Shown: piece after piece, positions 26,394 to 34,233 of the stretch
Layout: the number at the start of each line of letters is the position of its first letter
Numbering within the stretch: position 1 is the first letter of the stretch
DNA from: JAXDAY01 sp034679345
GTDB taxonomy: Bacteria > Eisenbacteria > RBG-16-71-46 > CAIMUX01 > VGJL01
Direction of reading: 5' to 3'
DNA length: 64,000 bases
Assembly (NCBI GenBank): GCA_034679345.1
Contig: JAXDAY010000037.1
Location: forward strand, 56,983 to 120,982
Made by a program: the position numbers and the translations under genes
Notes under the pieces: generated by a model
Databases searched by the model: none
Seen by the model: the letters and a program-made list of their open reading frames with translations, nothing else
What the model was told of the DNA's origin: nothing

Positions 26394-27563
26394 ATGCCTC
26401 AGATCAAGTACGTCGTGGTCGGATGTGGAATGACGGCGCACGCGGCAGCGGATGGGATCCGTTCCGCGGACGCGGACGGGTCCATCGCGCTGCTCGGAGA
26501 GGAGCCGGTGGGACCCTATCTCCGCCCGCCGCTCACAAAGGGACTATGGACGGGGCAGGAGGAGGCATCGATCTGGCTTCCTGCTGTCGAGGGGGTCTCC
26601 GTCAGGACCGGCGTCCAGGTCGTCGCGATTGACCCAGTGGCGCGCAGCGTGACGCTCAATGGCGGAGAGACGATCGGCTACGAGAAGCTCCTGCTCGCGA
26701 CCGGCGGCACTCCGCGCCGGCTGCCTTTCGGCGGCGACGGGGTCGTCTATTACAGAACCGTCGCGGACTTCCACCGCGTCCGCGCGCTCCCGGCAGGCAA
26801 GCATGTCGCGGTCATCGGCGGAGGCTTCATCGGATCCGAGATCGCGGCCTCCCTCGCGACCGCAGGATACCGCGTCACCCTCATCTTCCCCGAGGAAGGG
26901 ATCGGAGCCCGCCTGCTCCCGCGGGATCTCTCGGCGCACTTGAACGGCTACTACGCGGAGCGCGGCATCGCCATCCGCCCCGGCGAGAGCGTCACGGGGA
27001 TTGCGGCGGATGGCGCGGGCTACGCGCTCCACACCGATCGAGCGGAGATCCATGTCGATCTCGTCGTGGCAGGTCTCGGCATCGTCCCGAACGACCGCCT
27101 CGCGGCAGAGGCCGGTCTTGCCGTGGACAACGGGGTCATCGTGGACGAGTCGCTTCGAACCTCCGATGCGAGCGTATTCGCGGCTGGCGACGTCGCGCGT
27201 TTCCCGAACCCGATCCTCAGCGGCCGGATCCGCGTCGAGCACGAGGACAACGCCAACCGGATGGGACGGGAGGCGGGGCGCGCCATGGCCGGAGCCGATG
27301 TCGTTTACCGCCATCTGCCCTCCTTCTACTCGGATCTTTTCGACCTCGGCTACGAGGCGATCGGCTCGCTCGATTCGCGTCTGGATGTCATCGCAGACTG
27401 GAAAGAGCCTTACCGCAAGGGGATCGTCTATTACATGGCGGCCGGCCGCGTGCGCGGAGTGCTCACGTGGGGCGTCTTTGGACAGATGGACGCCGCGCGA
27501 GAGATCATCGCCGAGGCGGGTCCGCACACCCTCGAGACGCTCCGCGGCAGGATTCCCGCGTAG
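26394..27563 (+). CDS. NAD(P)/FAD-dependent oxidoreductase (ferredoxin/rubredoxin reductase-like)
   Basis: A 389-residue flavoprotein of the pyridine-nucleotide-disulfide oxidoreductase fold, without the redox cysteines of glutathione-reductase relatives. The FAD site is VVVGCGMTAHAAADGIR, where the usual GxGxxG reads GCGMTA. The NAD(P) site is VAVIGGGFIGSEIAASL. The second FAD contact is VFAAGDVARFPN. ATG 26394 follows GGGAGGAA; the longer frame is unsupported. Relatives include ferredoxin reductases of dioxygenases, rubredoxin reductase and AIFM-like proteins. The C-terminal domain (~310-389) is the reductase C-terminal type. The electron partner is not encoded nearby. Confidence 0.88.
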   Translation: MPQIKYVVVGCGMTAHAAADGIRSADADGSIALLGEEPVGPYLRPPLTKGLWTGQEEASIWLPAVEGVSVRTGVQVVAIDPVARSVTLNGGETIGYEKLLLATGGTPRRLPFGGDGVVYYRTVADFHRVRALPAGKHVAVIGGGFIGSEIAASLATAGYRVTLIFPEEGIGARLLPRDLSAHLNGYYAERGIAIRPGESVTGIAADGAGYALHTDRAEIHVDLVVAGLGIVPNDRLAAEAGLAVDNGVIVDESLRTSDASVFAAGDVARFPNPILSGRIRVEHEDNANRMGREAGRAMAGADVVYRHLPSFYSDLFDLGYEAIGSLDSRLDVIADWKEPYRKGIVYYMAAGRVRGVLTWGVFGQMDAAREIIAEAGPHTLETLRGRIPA

Positions 27564-27631
27564 GGGATCTGTGGAACTGGGGCGGGGCGCCCCGTCGCGG
27601 GCCCGAAGATCGCCGCGTCCCGCGACCCGAG

Positions 27632-27928
27632 TCAGACGAGCCGGTAGATCTCCCGGTGTCCGCCCTCCACCAAGTCCAGGTAGCCCTTCAGGGCCTCCTG
27701 GATCTCGGGGCGAGCGCTGAAGCTCGCCGAGTGGCTCTCGAACGCGGCGAGCGATTCGACGTCGGACTCGACGACCACGGTCCAGTAGTCGGCCACCGCA
27801 TCGACCATGACGCGGCAATTCCGGAAGCCGTCGATCTGCTCCATCGAGGGGATCGTGCGCTTGAACATCTCTGCGATGAGCTTGGCCTTTCCTGGCCTGC
27901 AACGAAAGATGTCGCGGATGACGTACAT
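27632..27928 (-). CDS. Dimeric alpha/beta-barrel (ABM/NIPSNAP-like) small protein
   Basis: A 98-residue protein starting at ATG 27928 behind AAGGAAGGAG. It has the ferredoxin-like fold pattern of antibiotic-biosynthesis-monooxygenase or NIPSNAP domains: MYVIRDIFRCRPGKAKLIAEMF, then NCRVMVDAVADYWTVVVESD and a final helix SARPEIQEALKGYLDLV. Such proteins act as small cofactor-free oxygenases or isomerases, or bind ligands as dimers. It lies 95 bases upstream of the FAD oxidoreductase stop on the same strand and may be co-transcribed with it. Confidence 0.75.
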   Translation of the reverse strand: MYVIRDIFRCRPGKAKLIAEMFKRTIPSMEQIDGFRNCRVMVDAVADYWTVVVESDVESLAAFESHSASFSARPEIQEALKGYLDLVEGGHREIYRLV

Positions 27929-28023
27929 GGTCGAACTCCTTCCTTGCGAATGCTGGCACTTCGGGCGATCCGCCGCTCCTGGAATGTCGTTCGAATCGAT
28001 TGGCCGATCTGTCTCACTTCGGA

Positions 28024-29433
28024 TCAGTCGGGGCGGATGTTCTGGTTCAGACGAAAGAAGTTCGTCGGGTCGTACTTGCGCTTGAGCTCCTTCAGGCGCT
28101 CGTACTTCCCGGCGCCATAGGCCTGGCGGATCCGCTCTTCGCCTTCCTCCATGAGAAAGTTGACGTAGACGCTCGTGTGGTAGGGCCCGAGCGCGGACCA
28201 GTAATCTCGCGCCCAACGCCGTTCCGCCTCGAACCCGTCCACGCCCTCGGCGTTGCCGTTGATGTTGAACGTGAAGCCCGCCTGACGCCCGTGAAACGCC
28301 GTCTCGTCATCGCCGACGCGCGCAACCGCCCCTCCCATCTGCCAGAGAGCGATGCTCGAAAGCTGGGAAGAGATCTTCAGCCCGTGCTCGACGACGATGT
28401 CGATGACCCCGTCGCTCAGCTCCGCGACGTCGCAGGCACGCACGTAGTACCAGCACCCATGCCTGAAGGAAGGATCGAGGAGGGACTGATGAGCCAGGTA
28501 CGTGGTTGGACCGCACAGGTCGAGGAGAGGGGAACCGAACGACTTCAGGGGCTTGAGGAACCTCTCTCCATCCTCCCGCCGCCCAGAATGACAGGCGATC
28601 ACGCCGATCACCCGCTCTCCAACCAGTTCAGGGGGAATCATCGGGAGCGCAGGCGCACGCCTCTGGACGACGATCGTCATGAGCTCGTCGGGACAATCCG
28701 AAATCCAGTCCCGGTAGAAGCGGAGGACTTGAGGAGCGTCCGCCATCTTCCATAGGATGGGGCCTGCGAAGACCTCGGGTCCGAGCGGGTTCAGCCGGAA
28801 CTCGAACTCAGTCACGATGCCGAAGTTGCCGCCGCCCCCCCGCACTCCCCAGAAGAGGTCGGCGTTCTCGTCTTCGCTCGCCCTCACGAAATGCCCGTCC
28901 GCGGTGACGATGTCGACCGAGAGGAGCTGGTCGATGGTGAGCCCATACTTGCGCATGATCCAGCCGATTCCGCCCCCCAGCGTCAATCCGGCGAGACCGG
29001 TGTGCGTGACGATCCCGGCCGGGACGGCCATGGCGAAGGCCTGGGTCGCGCGATCGAGTTCGCCCAGCAGGACCCCGGCTTGCGCCCGCACGGTTCTCCG
29101 CTCCGGATCCATTTGGATGCCCTTCATCGGACCGAGATCGATGAGGACTCCGTCGTCGCAGACCGAGAGGCCCGGAAAGCTGTGGCCGCCGCCGCGCACG
29201 GCCGTGAGCTGCGACTGCCCGCGGGAGAAGCGAACGGCTTGAAGGACGTCCGGCACGTCTGCGCACCTTGCGATGAGTGCAGGGTGGCGGTCGATCGATC
29301 CATTCCAGACCTTGCGGTGCGTCTCATAGCCGGCGTCGTTCGGGAGGATCACCTCGCCCCGGAACCCACGCCGGAGGTCGAGCACCGCGGCAGGGTCGGG
29401 GGCGGGCGAGGCGGAGGTTCTTCTCGCGTCCAT
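28024..29433 (-). CDS. FAD-linked oxidoreductase, berberine-bridge-enzyme-like
   Basis: A 469-residue protein starting at ATG 29433 after AAGGAGA. It has the PCMH/VAO FAD-binding domain: AVRGGGHSFPGLSVCDDG with the His that usually binds FAD covalently, HTGLAGLTLGGGIGWIMRKYG, and GNFGIVTEFEF. A BBE C-terminal segment is present (YVNFLMEEGEERIRQAYG, YERLKELKRKYDPTNFFRLNQNI). The second covalent-anchor Cys of plant BBEs is not obvious. No signal peptide. Family members oxidise sugars, alcohols or polyketide-like compounds; the substrate is unknown. The gene is divergent from the mtoX cluster. Confidence 0.9.
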   Translation of the reverse strand: MDARRTSASPAPDPAAVLDLRRGFRGEVILPNDAGYETHRKVWNGSIDRHPALIARCADVPDVLQAVRFSRGQSQLTAVRGGGHSFPGLSVCDDGVLIDLGPMKGIQMDPERRTVRAQAGVLLGELDRATQAFAMAVPAGIVTHTGLAGLTLGGGIGWIMRKYGLTIDQLLSVDIVTADGHFVRASEDENADLFWGVRGGGGNFGIVTEFEFRLNPLGPEVFAGPILWKMADAPQVLRFYRDWISDCPDELMTIVVQRRAPALPMIPPELVGERVIGVIACHSGRREDGERFLKPLKSFGSPLLDLCGPTTYLAHQSLLDPSFRHGCWYYVRACDVAELSDGVIDIVVEHGLKISSQLSSIALWQMGGAVARVGDDETAFHGRQAGFTFNINGNAEGVDGFEAERRWARDYWSALGPYHTSVYVNFLMEEGEERIRQAYGAGKYERLKELKRKYDPTNFFRLNQNIRPD

Positions 29434-29762
29434 CGTCAACTTCTCCTTGAGCGGCAACGGGCGAGTGTAGATCGTCCGAGAGCAGTCGGCTCCTCCCAAG
29501 TGTCGGCCCTGGCGGTTTCCTGGGGCTCGCTTTTGCGCGAAGCCACGGCCGCAGCCGAATGACGATATGTGAAAGTGATCCCAATCGCGCATCAGTCAGC
29601 GAACGCGCGTCCGGAACCGAGCGGTGGGTGGGCGAGGACGCTTGACGCCCCACCCCGGGGGGTGTCATCTTGGAATGCCGCATGTTCCATCCCCCATGAC
29701 GCCAAAGGGGGGTCCCGCGAGGAGCCGCACTCCAGCCCCTCCCAGGTTTGAAAGGAGTCGAC
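29434..29762. other. Divergent regulatory region upstream of the mtoX cluster
   Basis: About 329 bases with no gene. TTGACG (29642-29647) is a good -35 for the plus strand. Just after it stands a perfect inverted repeat CACCCC-GG-GGGGTG (29651-29664), and then TGGAA-N9-TTCCA (29671-29689). A clear -10 is missing, so the promoter is tentative. A palindrome right behind the -35 is where an activator or repressor could act. Confidence 0.45.
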
Positions 29763-31067
29763 GTGAGATTCTCCATAGATTCCCTGTTGGTTGGACTCGT
29801 CGGATTCGTCATCGCAAGTTGCGGCGTCGCGCTCGCGGACGAGACCTGCGAGTCGCCTTACTCGTTGAAGATTCAAGGAAATGAAGAGTTCGTCTACGTC
29901 TGGACCGTCGGGGAGGAGGGCGTCGGCGACGGCTCGGACAAGCTCGTCACTGTCGACGTCCGGCCAGGCTCCAAGACGTATGGTCAGGCGATCCATCAGG
30001 AGCCGGTCGGCGGGCGCCATGAGGCGCATCACGGCGGATTCACCGATGACCGGAGGCACTTGTGGCTGGCGGGCCTCGACACAAGCCATATCTTCATCTT
30101 CGATGTGGCGACGAATCCCGCGAAGCCCAAGCTCGTCAAGACCATCACCGACTTCGTCGCGGCATCTGGCGGCGTAGTCGGACCCCATGGCCTCTACGCG
30201 CTTCCCGGTCGCATGATGATCGCGGCCCTGTCGAACAACAAGGACCACGGCGGGCGCACCGCGATGGTCGAGTATAACAACGAAGGGTCCTACATCGCGA
30301 CGCACTGGATGCCGACCGCCGACGATCCGATGGGCGTCGAGAATGCAGCCTTCGCCGATGGCTTCGGCTACGACCTCCGCGCGCTTCCTCGCCGGAACGT
30401 CATGCTCACCTCCTCCTTCACCGGCTGGTCCAACTACATGATGGACTTCGGGCAAGTGGTCCAGGACCCGAACGCCATGAAGGCGTTCGGTCAGACGATG
30501 GTGCTCTGGGACCTCCACACAAAGAAGCCCAAGAAGGTCTTTCAGGTGCCTGGCGCCCCTCTGGAGATCCGCTTCGCTTGGGGCGAGGATCACAATTACG
30601 CCTTCTCCGCGGCGACGCTCACCTCAAAGCTCTGGCTGGTCTACGAGGACGAGAAGGGCGTGTGGCAGGCCAAGGAGGTGGGGGACATCGGGGATCCAGC
30701 CAAGAGCCCGGTGCCGGTCGCGATGAGCATCAGCTCGGACGACAAGTACCTCTTCGTCACCACCTTTGCCGACGGCACTTGCCGTGTATACGACGTGACG
30801 GATCCATTCAAGCCGAAGCAAGTGCACGAGAAGGTCATCGGCAAGCAGCTCAACATGGTGTCCCAGAGCTGGGACGGCAAGCGCGTCTATTTCACGAGCT
30901 CTGTGCTCTCCAACTGGGACAAGAAAGGAGCCGACAACGAGCAGTACCTGAAGGCCTACAAGTGGGACGGCAGGCAACTGGTCGCAGACTTCAACCTGGA
31001 CTTCACCGAAGCCAAGCTGGGGAGGCCGCACCTGATGCGGTTCGGCTCCGCGACGCTCTACAACTAG
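29763..31067 (+). CDS. mtoX: Periplasmic SBP56/methanethiol oxidase family protein
   Basis: A 434-residue protein of the selenium-binding protein 56 family, whose bacterial members oxidise methanethiol to formaldehyde, hydrogen sulfide and hydrogen peroxide with copper. Start GTG 29763 follows AAAGGAG at five bases and reveals a signal peptide (LLVGLVGFVIASCGVALA). Aligned family segments include EAHHGGFTDD (the His pair seen as ELHHSGW in human SELENBP1), GYDLRALPRRNVML and APLEIRFAWG. The CxxC of vertebrate SELENBP1 is absent. The next two genes encode SCO1/SenC and a MauG-type peroxidase, the same partners reported beside proven bacterial mtoX genes, which supports the assignment strongly. 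Direct activity is inferred. Confidence 0.85.
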   Translation: MRFSIDSLLVGLVGFVIASCGVALADETCESPYSLKIQGNEEFVYVWTVGEEGVGDGSDKLVTVDVRPGSKTYGQAIHQEPVGGRHEAHHGGFTDDRRHLWLAGLDTSHIFIFDVATNPAKPKLVKTITDFVAASGGVVGPHGLYALPGRMMIAALSNNKDHGGRTAMVEYNNEGSYIATHWMPTADDPMGVENAAFADGFGYDLRALPRRNVMLTSSFTGWSNYMMDFGQVVQDPNAMKAFGQTMVLWDLHTKKPKKVFQVPGAPLEIRFAWGEDHNYAFSAATLTSKLWLVYEDEKGVWQAKEVGDIGDPAKSPVPVAMSISSDDKYLFVTTFADGTCRVYDVTDPFKPKQVHEKVIGKQLNMVSQSWDGKRVYFTSSVLSNWDKKGADNEQYLKAYKWDGRQLVADFNLDFTEAKLGRPHLMRFGSATLYN

Positions 31068-31077
31068 GGAGCGCGTG

Positions 31078-31773
31078 ATGGTCCGGCAAGTTCCGACCTC
31101 AAGGCTCCTCAAGCTCACTTTCGGCGTGGTCGTCGTCGGGGCCCTCGCGGCCCCGGCGGCCGCGCAGGTCTCCTTCGAGTACGATTATCCCGCGCCCGAC
31201 CCGGGCACGTACGAGCTGCCGGCGATCAAGGCGGCGGCGGACGGCCGGGTCATCGAGGCCGATGGGAAGGCGCGGAAGCTCCTCGATCTCACCAAAGACC
31301 GGATCACGATTCTCAGTTTCATCTATACGCGCTGCGCGGATCCCCGCGCCTGCCCCTTCGCCACCGGCGTCCTCTATCAGGTCCACGAGGCGACTCAAAG
31401 TGATCCGATTCTCGCCAAGAACCTGCAACTGCTGACCTTCAGCTTCGACCCCGAGCACGACACGCCCAAGGTGATGGCTGAGTACGGGGAGGCCCTCCGG
31501 CCCAGCGGCAAAGGATCGGAGTGGAGGTTCCTGACGACTGCGGGTATGAAGGATCTCCAACCGATCCTCGATGCCTACGGACAACGAGTGGACCGGAAGC
31601 GAAACGCCGACGACGCCCTGGGGCCCTTCAATCACACGGTCCGCGTCTATCTGATCGACCGTGAGCAGAGGATCCGCAACATCTACAGCTTCGGGTTGAT
31701 GGATCCGCGGCTCTTGCTCGCGGACGTGCGGACCCTTCTGCTGGAGGAGGGGATTCAGACGGCGGCCAGATGA
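31078..31773 (+). CDS. SCO1/SenC copper chaperone of the mtoX cluster
   Basis: A 231-residue thioredoxin-fold protein. ATG 31078 follows GGAG at six bases; residues 1-27 form a signal peptide (FGVVVVGALAAPAAAQ). The SCO fold is shown by ITILSFIYTRC, SFDPEHDTP and the copper-ligand His in PFNHTVRVYLID. The usual CxxxC copper site is here C-A-D-P-R-A-C, a Cx5C spacing, which is unusual. It starts 10 bases after mtoX and overlaps the peroxidase gene (ATGA). Likely delivers copper to the SBP56 protein in the periplasm. Confidence 0.85.
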   Translation: MVRQVPTSRLLKLTFGVVVVGALAAPAAAQVSFEYDYPAPDPGTYELPAIKAAADGRVIEADGKARKLLDLTKDRITILSFIYTRCADPRACPFATGVLYQVHEATQSDPILAKNLQLLTFSFDPEHDTPKVMAEYGEALRPSGKGSEWRFLTTAGMKDLQPILDAYGQRVDRKRNADDALGPFNHTVRVYLIDREQRIRNIYSFGLMDPRLLLADVRTLLLEEGIQTAAR

Positions 31774-32942
31774 TCTTTCCGCGACTCCTGATCCCCGCGG
31801 CGGGTTGGATCGTCCTCGCGACCATCGCTGCCGCCTTGGTCAGGGGCGAGGACGCCGGGCCGGATCGATTGGCCCTCGAGCGCCTCGCCTCTCCGCCGCT
31901 GGGATTGCCTCCCGTGCCGGTCCCGGCCGACAATCCAGCCACCAAGGAGAAGATCGCGCTCGGCCGGAAGTTGTTCTTCGATCGCCGGCTCTCGTTCAAC
32001 AACACGATGTCGTGCGGCCTGTGCCATATCCCGGAGCAGGGGTTCACCAACAACGAGCTGGCGACACCCGTGGGCGTCGAGGGTCGGAGCCTTCGGCGAA
32101 ACGCCCCGACGATCCTGAATGCGGGCTACTCGAAGTCGATGTTTCATGACGGCCGCGACACCTCACTGGAAACCCAGACCATCAACCCCCTGCTCGCGCG
32201 CGACGAGATGGCGAATCCATCCATGGGCTGGATCCTCTCGAAGATCCGAGAACTGGGCGATTACGACGGGATGTTCGAGAGCGCCTTCGGCGGCGGGCCG
32301 ACGACCGATCGCATCGGGATGGCCATCGCGAGCTGGGAACGCACGATGCTTGCCGGCGACTCACCCTTCGATCGCTGGTACTACGGCGGGGAGGAGGACG
32401 CTCTGGATGCGCAAGCCGAGAGGGGCTTCGAACTCTTCACGGGCAGGGCCGGATGCCAGAGCTGCCACGACATCGGGCCGGCGGACGCGTTGTTCACCGA
32501 TGGTCTGTTCCATGACACCGGGATCGGCTACCACGGCGACCGGGAAGATGACGGTCCCGTACCGGTGGAGGTCGCTCCTGGCCAAGTGATTCAGATGAGC
32601 CGTGAGCTTGTCCGCAGCATTTCCGAGCCGCGCCCCCACGATCTGGGGCGCTTTGAGGTGACGCTGGAGCCCGCGGACAAGTGGTGCTTCAAGACGCCGA
32701 GCCTGCGGAACGTCGCGCTCACGGCTCCGTACATGCATGATGGATCCCTCAAGACGCTCGAGGATGTCGTGCGATTCTACGATCGCGGCGGAGTCTCGCA
32801 TCCAGGCCTCGACTCTCTGATCAAGCCTTTGTCCCTGACGGAGGACGAAATCGGAGCCCTCGTCGCCTTCCTGGAGAGCTTGACGGGCTCGAACATCGCG
32901 CTCCTGCAAGCGGATGCTCGGAGCGTGAAGGTGGGCAGCTGA
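31770..32942 (+). CDS. MauG/cytochrome-c-peroxidase family dihaem protein
   Basis: A 390-residue protein with two haem-binding sites, CGLCH (~79-83) and CQSCH (~230-234), and the family segments GRKLFFDRRLSFNNTMSC, GRSLRRNAPTILNAGY, FHDGRDTSLETQ and KTPSLRNVALTAPYMHDG. N-terminal residues 1-22 make a signal peptide or anchor. Bacterial dihaem peroxidases reduce hydrogen peroxide; MauG-like members instead modify a partner protein by oxidation. Coupled to SCO1 by an ATGA overlap, it may either mature the methanethiol oxidase or remove the peroxide it makes. Confidence 0.92.
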   Translation: MIFPRLLIPAAGWIVLATIAAALVRGEDAGPDRLALERLASPPLGLPPVPVPADNPATKEKIALGRKLFFDRRLSFNNTMSCGLCHIPEQGFTNNELATPVGVEGRSLRRNAPTILNAGYSKSMFHDGRDTSLETQTINPLLARDEMANPSMGWILSKIRELGDYDGMFESAFGGGPTTDRIGMAIASWERTMLAGDSPFDRWYYGGEEDALDAQAERGFELFTGRAGCQSCHDIGPADALFTDGLFHDTGIGYHGDREDDGPVPVEVAPGQVIQMSRELVRSISEPRPHDLGRFEVTLEPADKWCFKTPSLRNVALTAPYMHDGSLKTLEDVVRFYDRGGVSHPGLDSLIKPLSLTEDEIGALVAFLESLTGSNIALLQADARSVKVGS

Positions 32943-33098
32943 TCCGCTTCCGGGGATAGGAGAGATCGGTCTCAGGCACCCCTGCGGAGCTGGTATGCTC
33001 TTCCGACGGAGTGACGCGCGCGGGCGGGTTCCTTCAATCGGATCGCGTGACCAGAGCGTCGGCGGATTCGACCGACGGGTCCGTGGGGGGCGATCAGC

Positions 33099-33992
33099 AT
33101 GGGACTTCCGGCGTCTTGCGGGCGATTGATCGTCGCGGGGCTGTTGGCGACCGCTCCCGTTTCCGCGGGCGGCGAGAGATCGACGCCTGCAGGTGATCCG
33201 CAGGATCCCGAGCCGAGGGAGCTTCGGATCGCGGTGTGCCAAATACTCTGCGTCGACGGCGATCTTCAAGGAAACCTCCAGCGCATCGAAGCCGCCCTGG
33301 AGGAAGCTGCAGCGCGGCAGGCGCAGATCGCCTGCTTCCCCGAATCGGCGATCCTGGGTTGGGTCAATCCCGACGCTCATGCCCTCGCCGATTCCATCCC
33401 CGGCCCGACAACGGATCGCCTGGGCGCGATGGCCCGCCGGCACGGGATGATGATCTGCATCGGACTGGACGAGAAGAGCGGGGGGCATCTGTACGACGCG
33501 GCGGTTCTCATCGGAGCCGACGGTGCCGTGCTCCTCAAGCAACGAAAGATCGACAACCTCGCTCATCTGAAGCTGATGGATCCGCCGTACGCCGATGGCC
33601 GGCCTGCGGACCTGCGGGTCGTCGATACGCCGCTCGGGCGGATCGGCATCGCCATCTGCGCCGACGCGTACGATGAGGCGATCGTGCGGAGGATCGGCGC
33701 GGCCGCGCCCGATCTGCTCCTGGCCACCTTCGCGTGGGCGGCGGAAGCGGATCGCTGGCCGCGCCACGGAGAGGTTCTCGCGAGGATCGTGGCGCGGGCC
33801 GCGCAGCAGGCCCGTTGCCCAGTGATCGGCACCAACCGCGTGGGCAGGATCGCCCATGGACCGTGGGCGGGCAGGATCTACGGGGGGCAAAGCGTCGCGG
33901 CCGACGCTCGCGGCAACATTCTCGTGACGCTCCGAGACCGAGACGACGAGGTGCGCGTGCTGCAGGTGACGATCGGAAGCCGTGGCGGATGA
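33099..33992 (+). CDS. Carbon-nitrogen hydrolase (nitrilase superfamily), possibly exported
   Basis: A 297-residue protein with the full Glu-Lys-Cys triad of the nitrilase fold: Glu in CFPESAILGW, Lys in LLKQRKID, Cys in IGIAICADAYD. An N-terminal stretch (LIVAGLLATAPVSAGG) looks like a signal peptide, which is unusual for this mostly cytoplasmic superfamily, although the ribosome site before the ATG is weak. The catalytic domain begins at ~40 with LRIAVCQILCVDG. Amide, carbamoyl or nitrile substrates are all possible. It follows the mtoX cluster by 156 bases and need not belong to it. Confidence 0.85.
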   Translation: MGLPASCGRLIVAGLLATAPVSAGGERSTPAGDPQDPEPRELRIAVCQILCVDGDLQGNLQRIEAALEEAAARQAQIACFPESAILGWVNPDAHALADSIPGPTTDRLGAMARRHGMMICIGLDEKSGGHLYDAAVLIGADGAVLLKQRKIDNLAHLKLMDPPYADGRPADLRVVDTPLGRIGIAICADAYDEAIVRRIGAAAPDLLLATFAWAAEADRWPRHGEVLARIVARAAQQARCPVIGTNRVGRIAHGPWAGRIYGGQSVAADARGNILVTLRDRDDEVRVLQVTIGSRGG

Positions 33993-34233
33993 CCGCTCCG
34001 ACGATGGCGGGCATTCCCCGCGGTCTCCATGCCTCCTCCACGGCTGCCCCGGGCGGATCGGCTGGCCTTTCCAAGTGTCACGGCGTAGACTCCTGCGCGT
34101 GAGAACCCGGCAGGGCGAACGTCAGCCGACCCCCGACTCCCAAGCCATCGTTCTCGGAGCGAGAGGAATCGGCCAGCGGGCCCAGCCGTCCGCCCGAAAG
34201 GACGGCAGCGGTGGCTTCAACCAGGAGGTCCAG

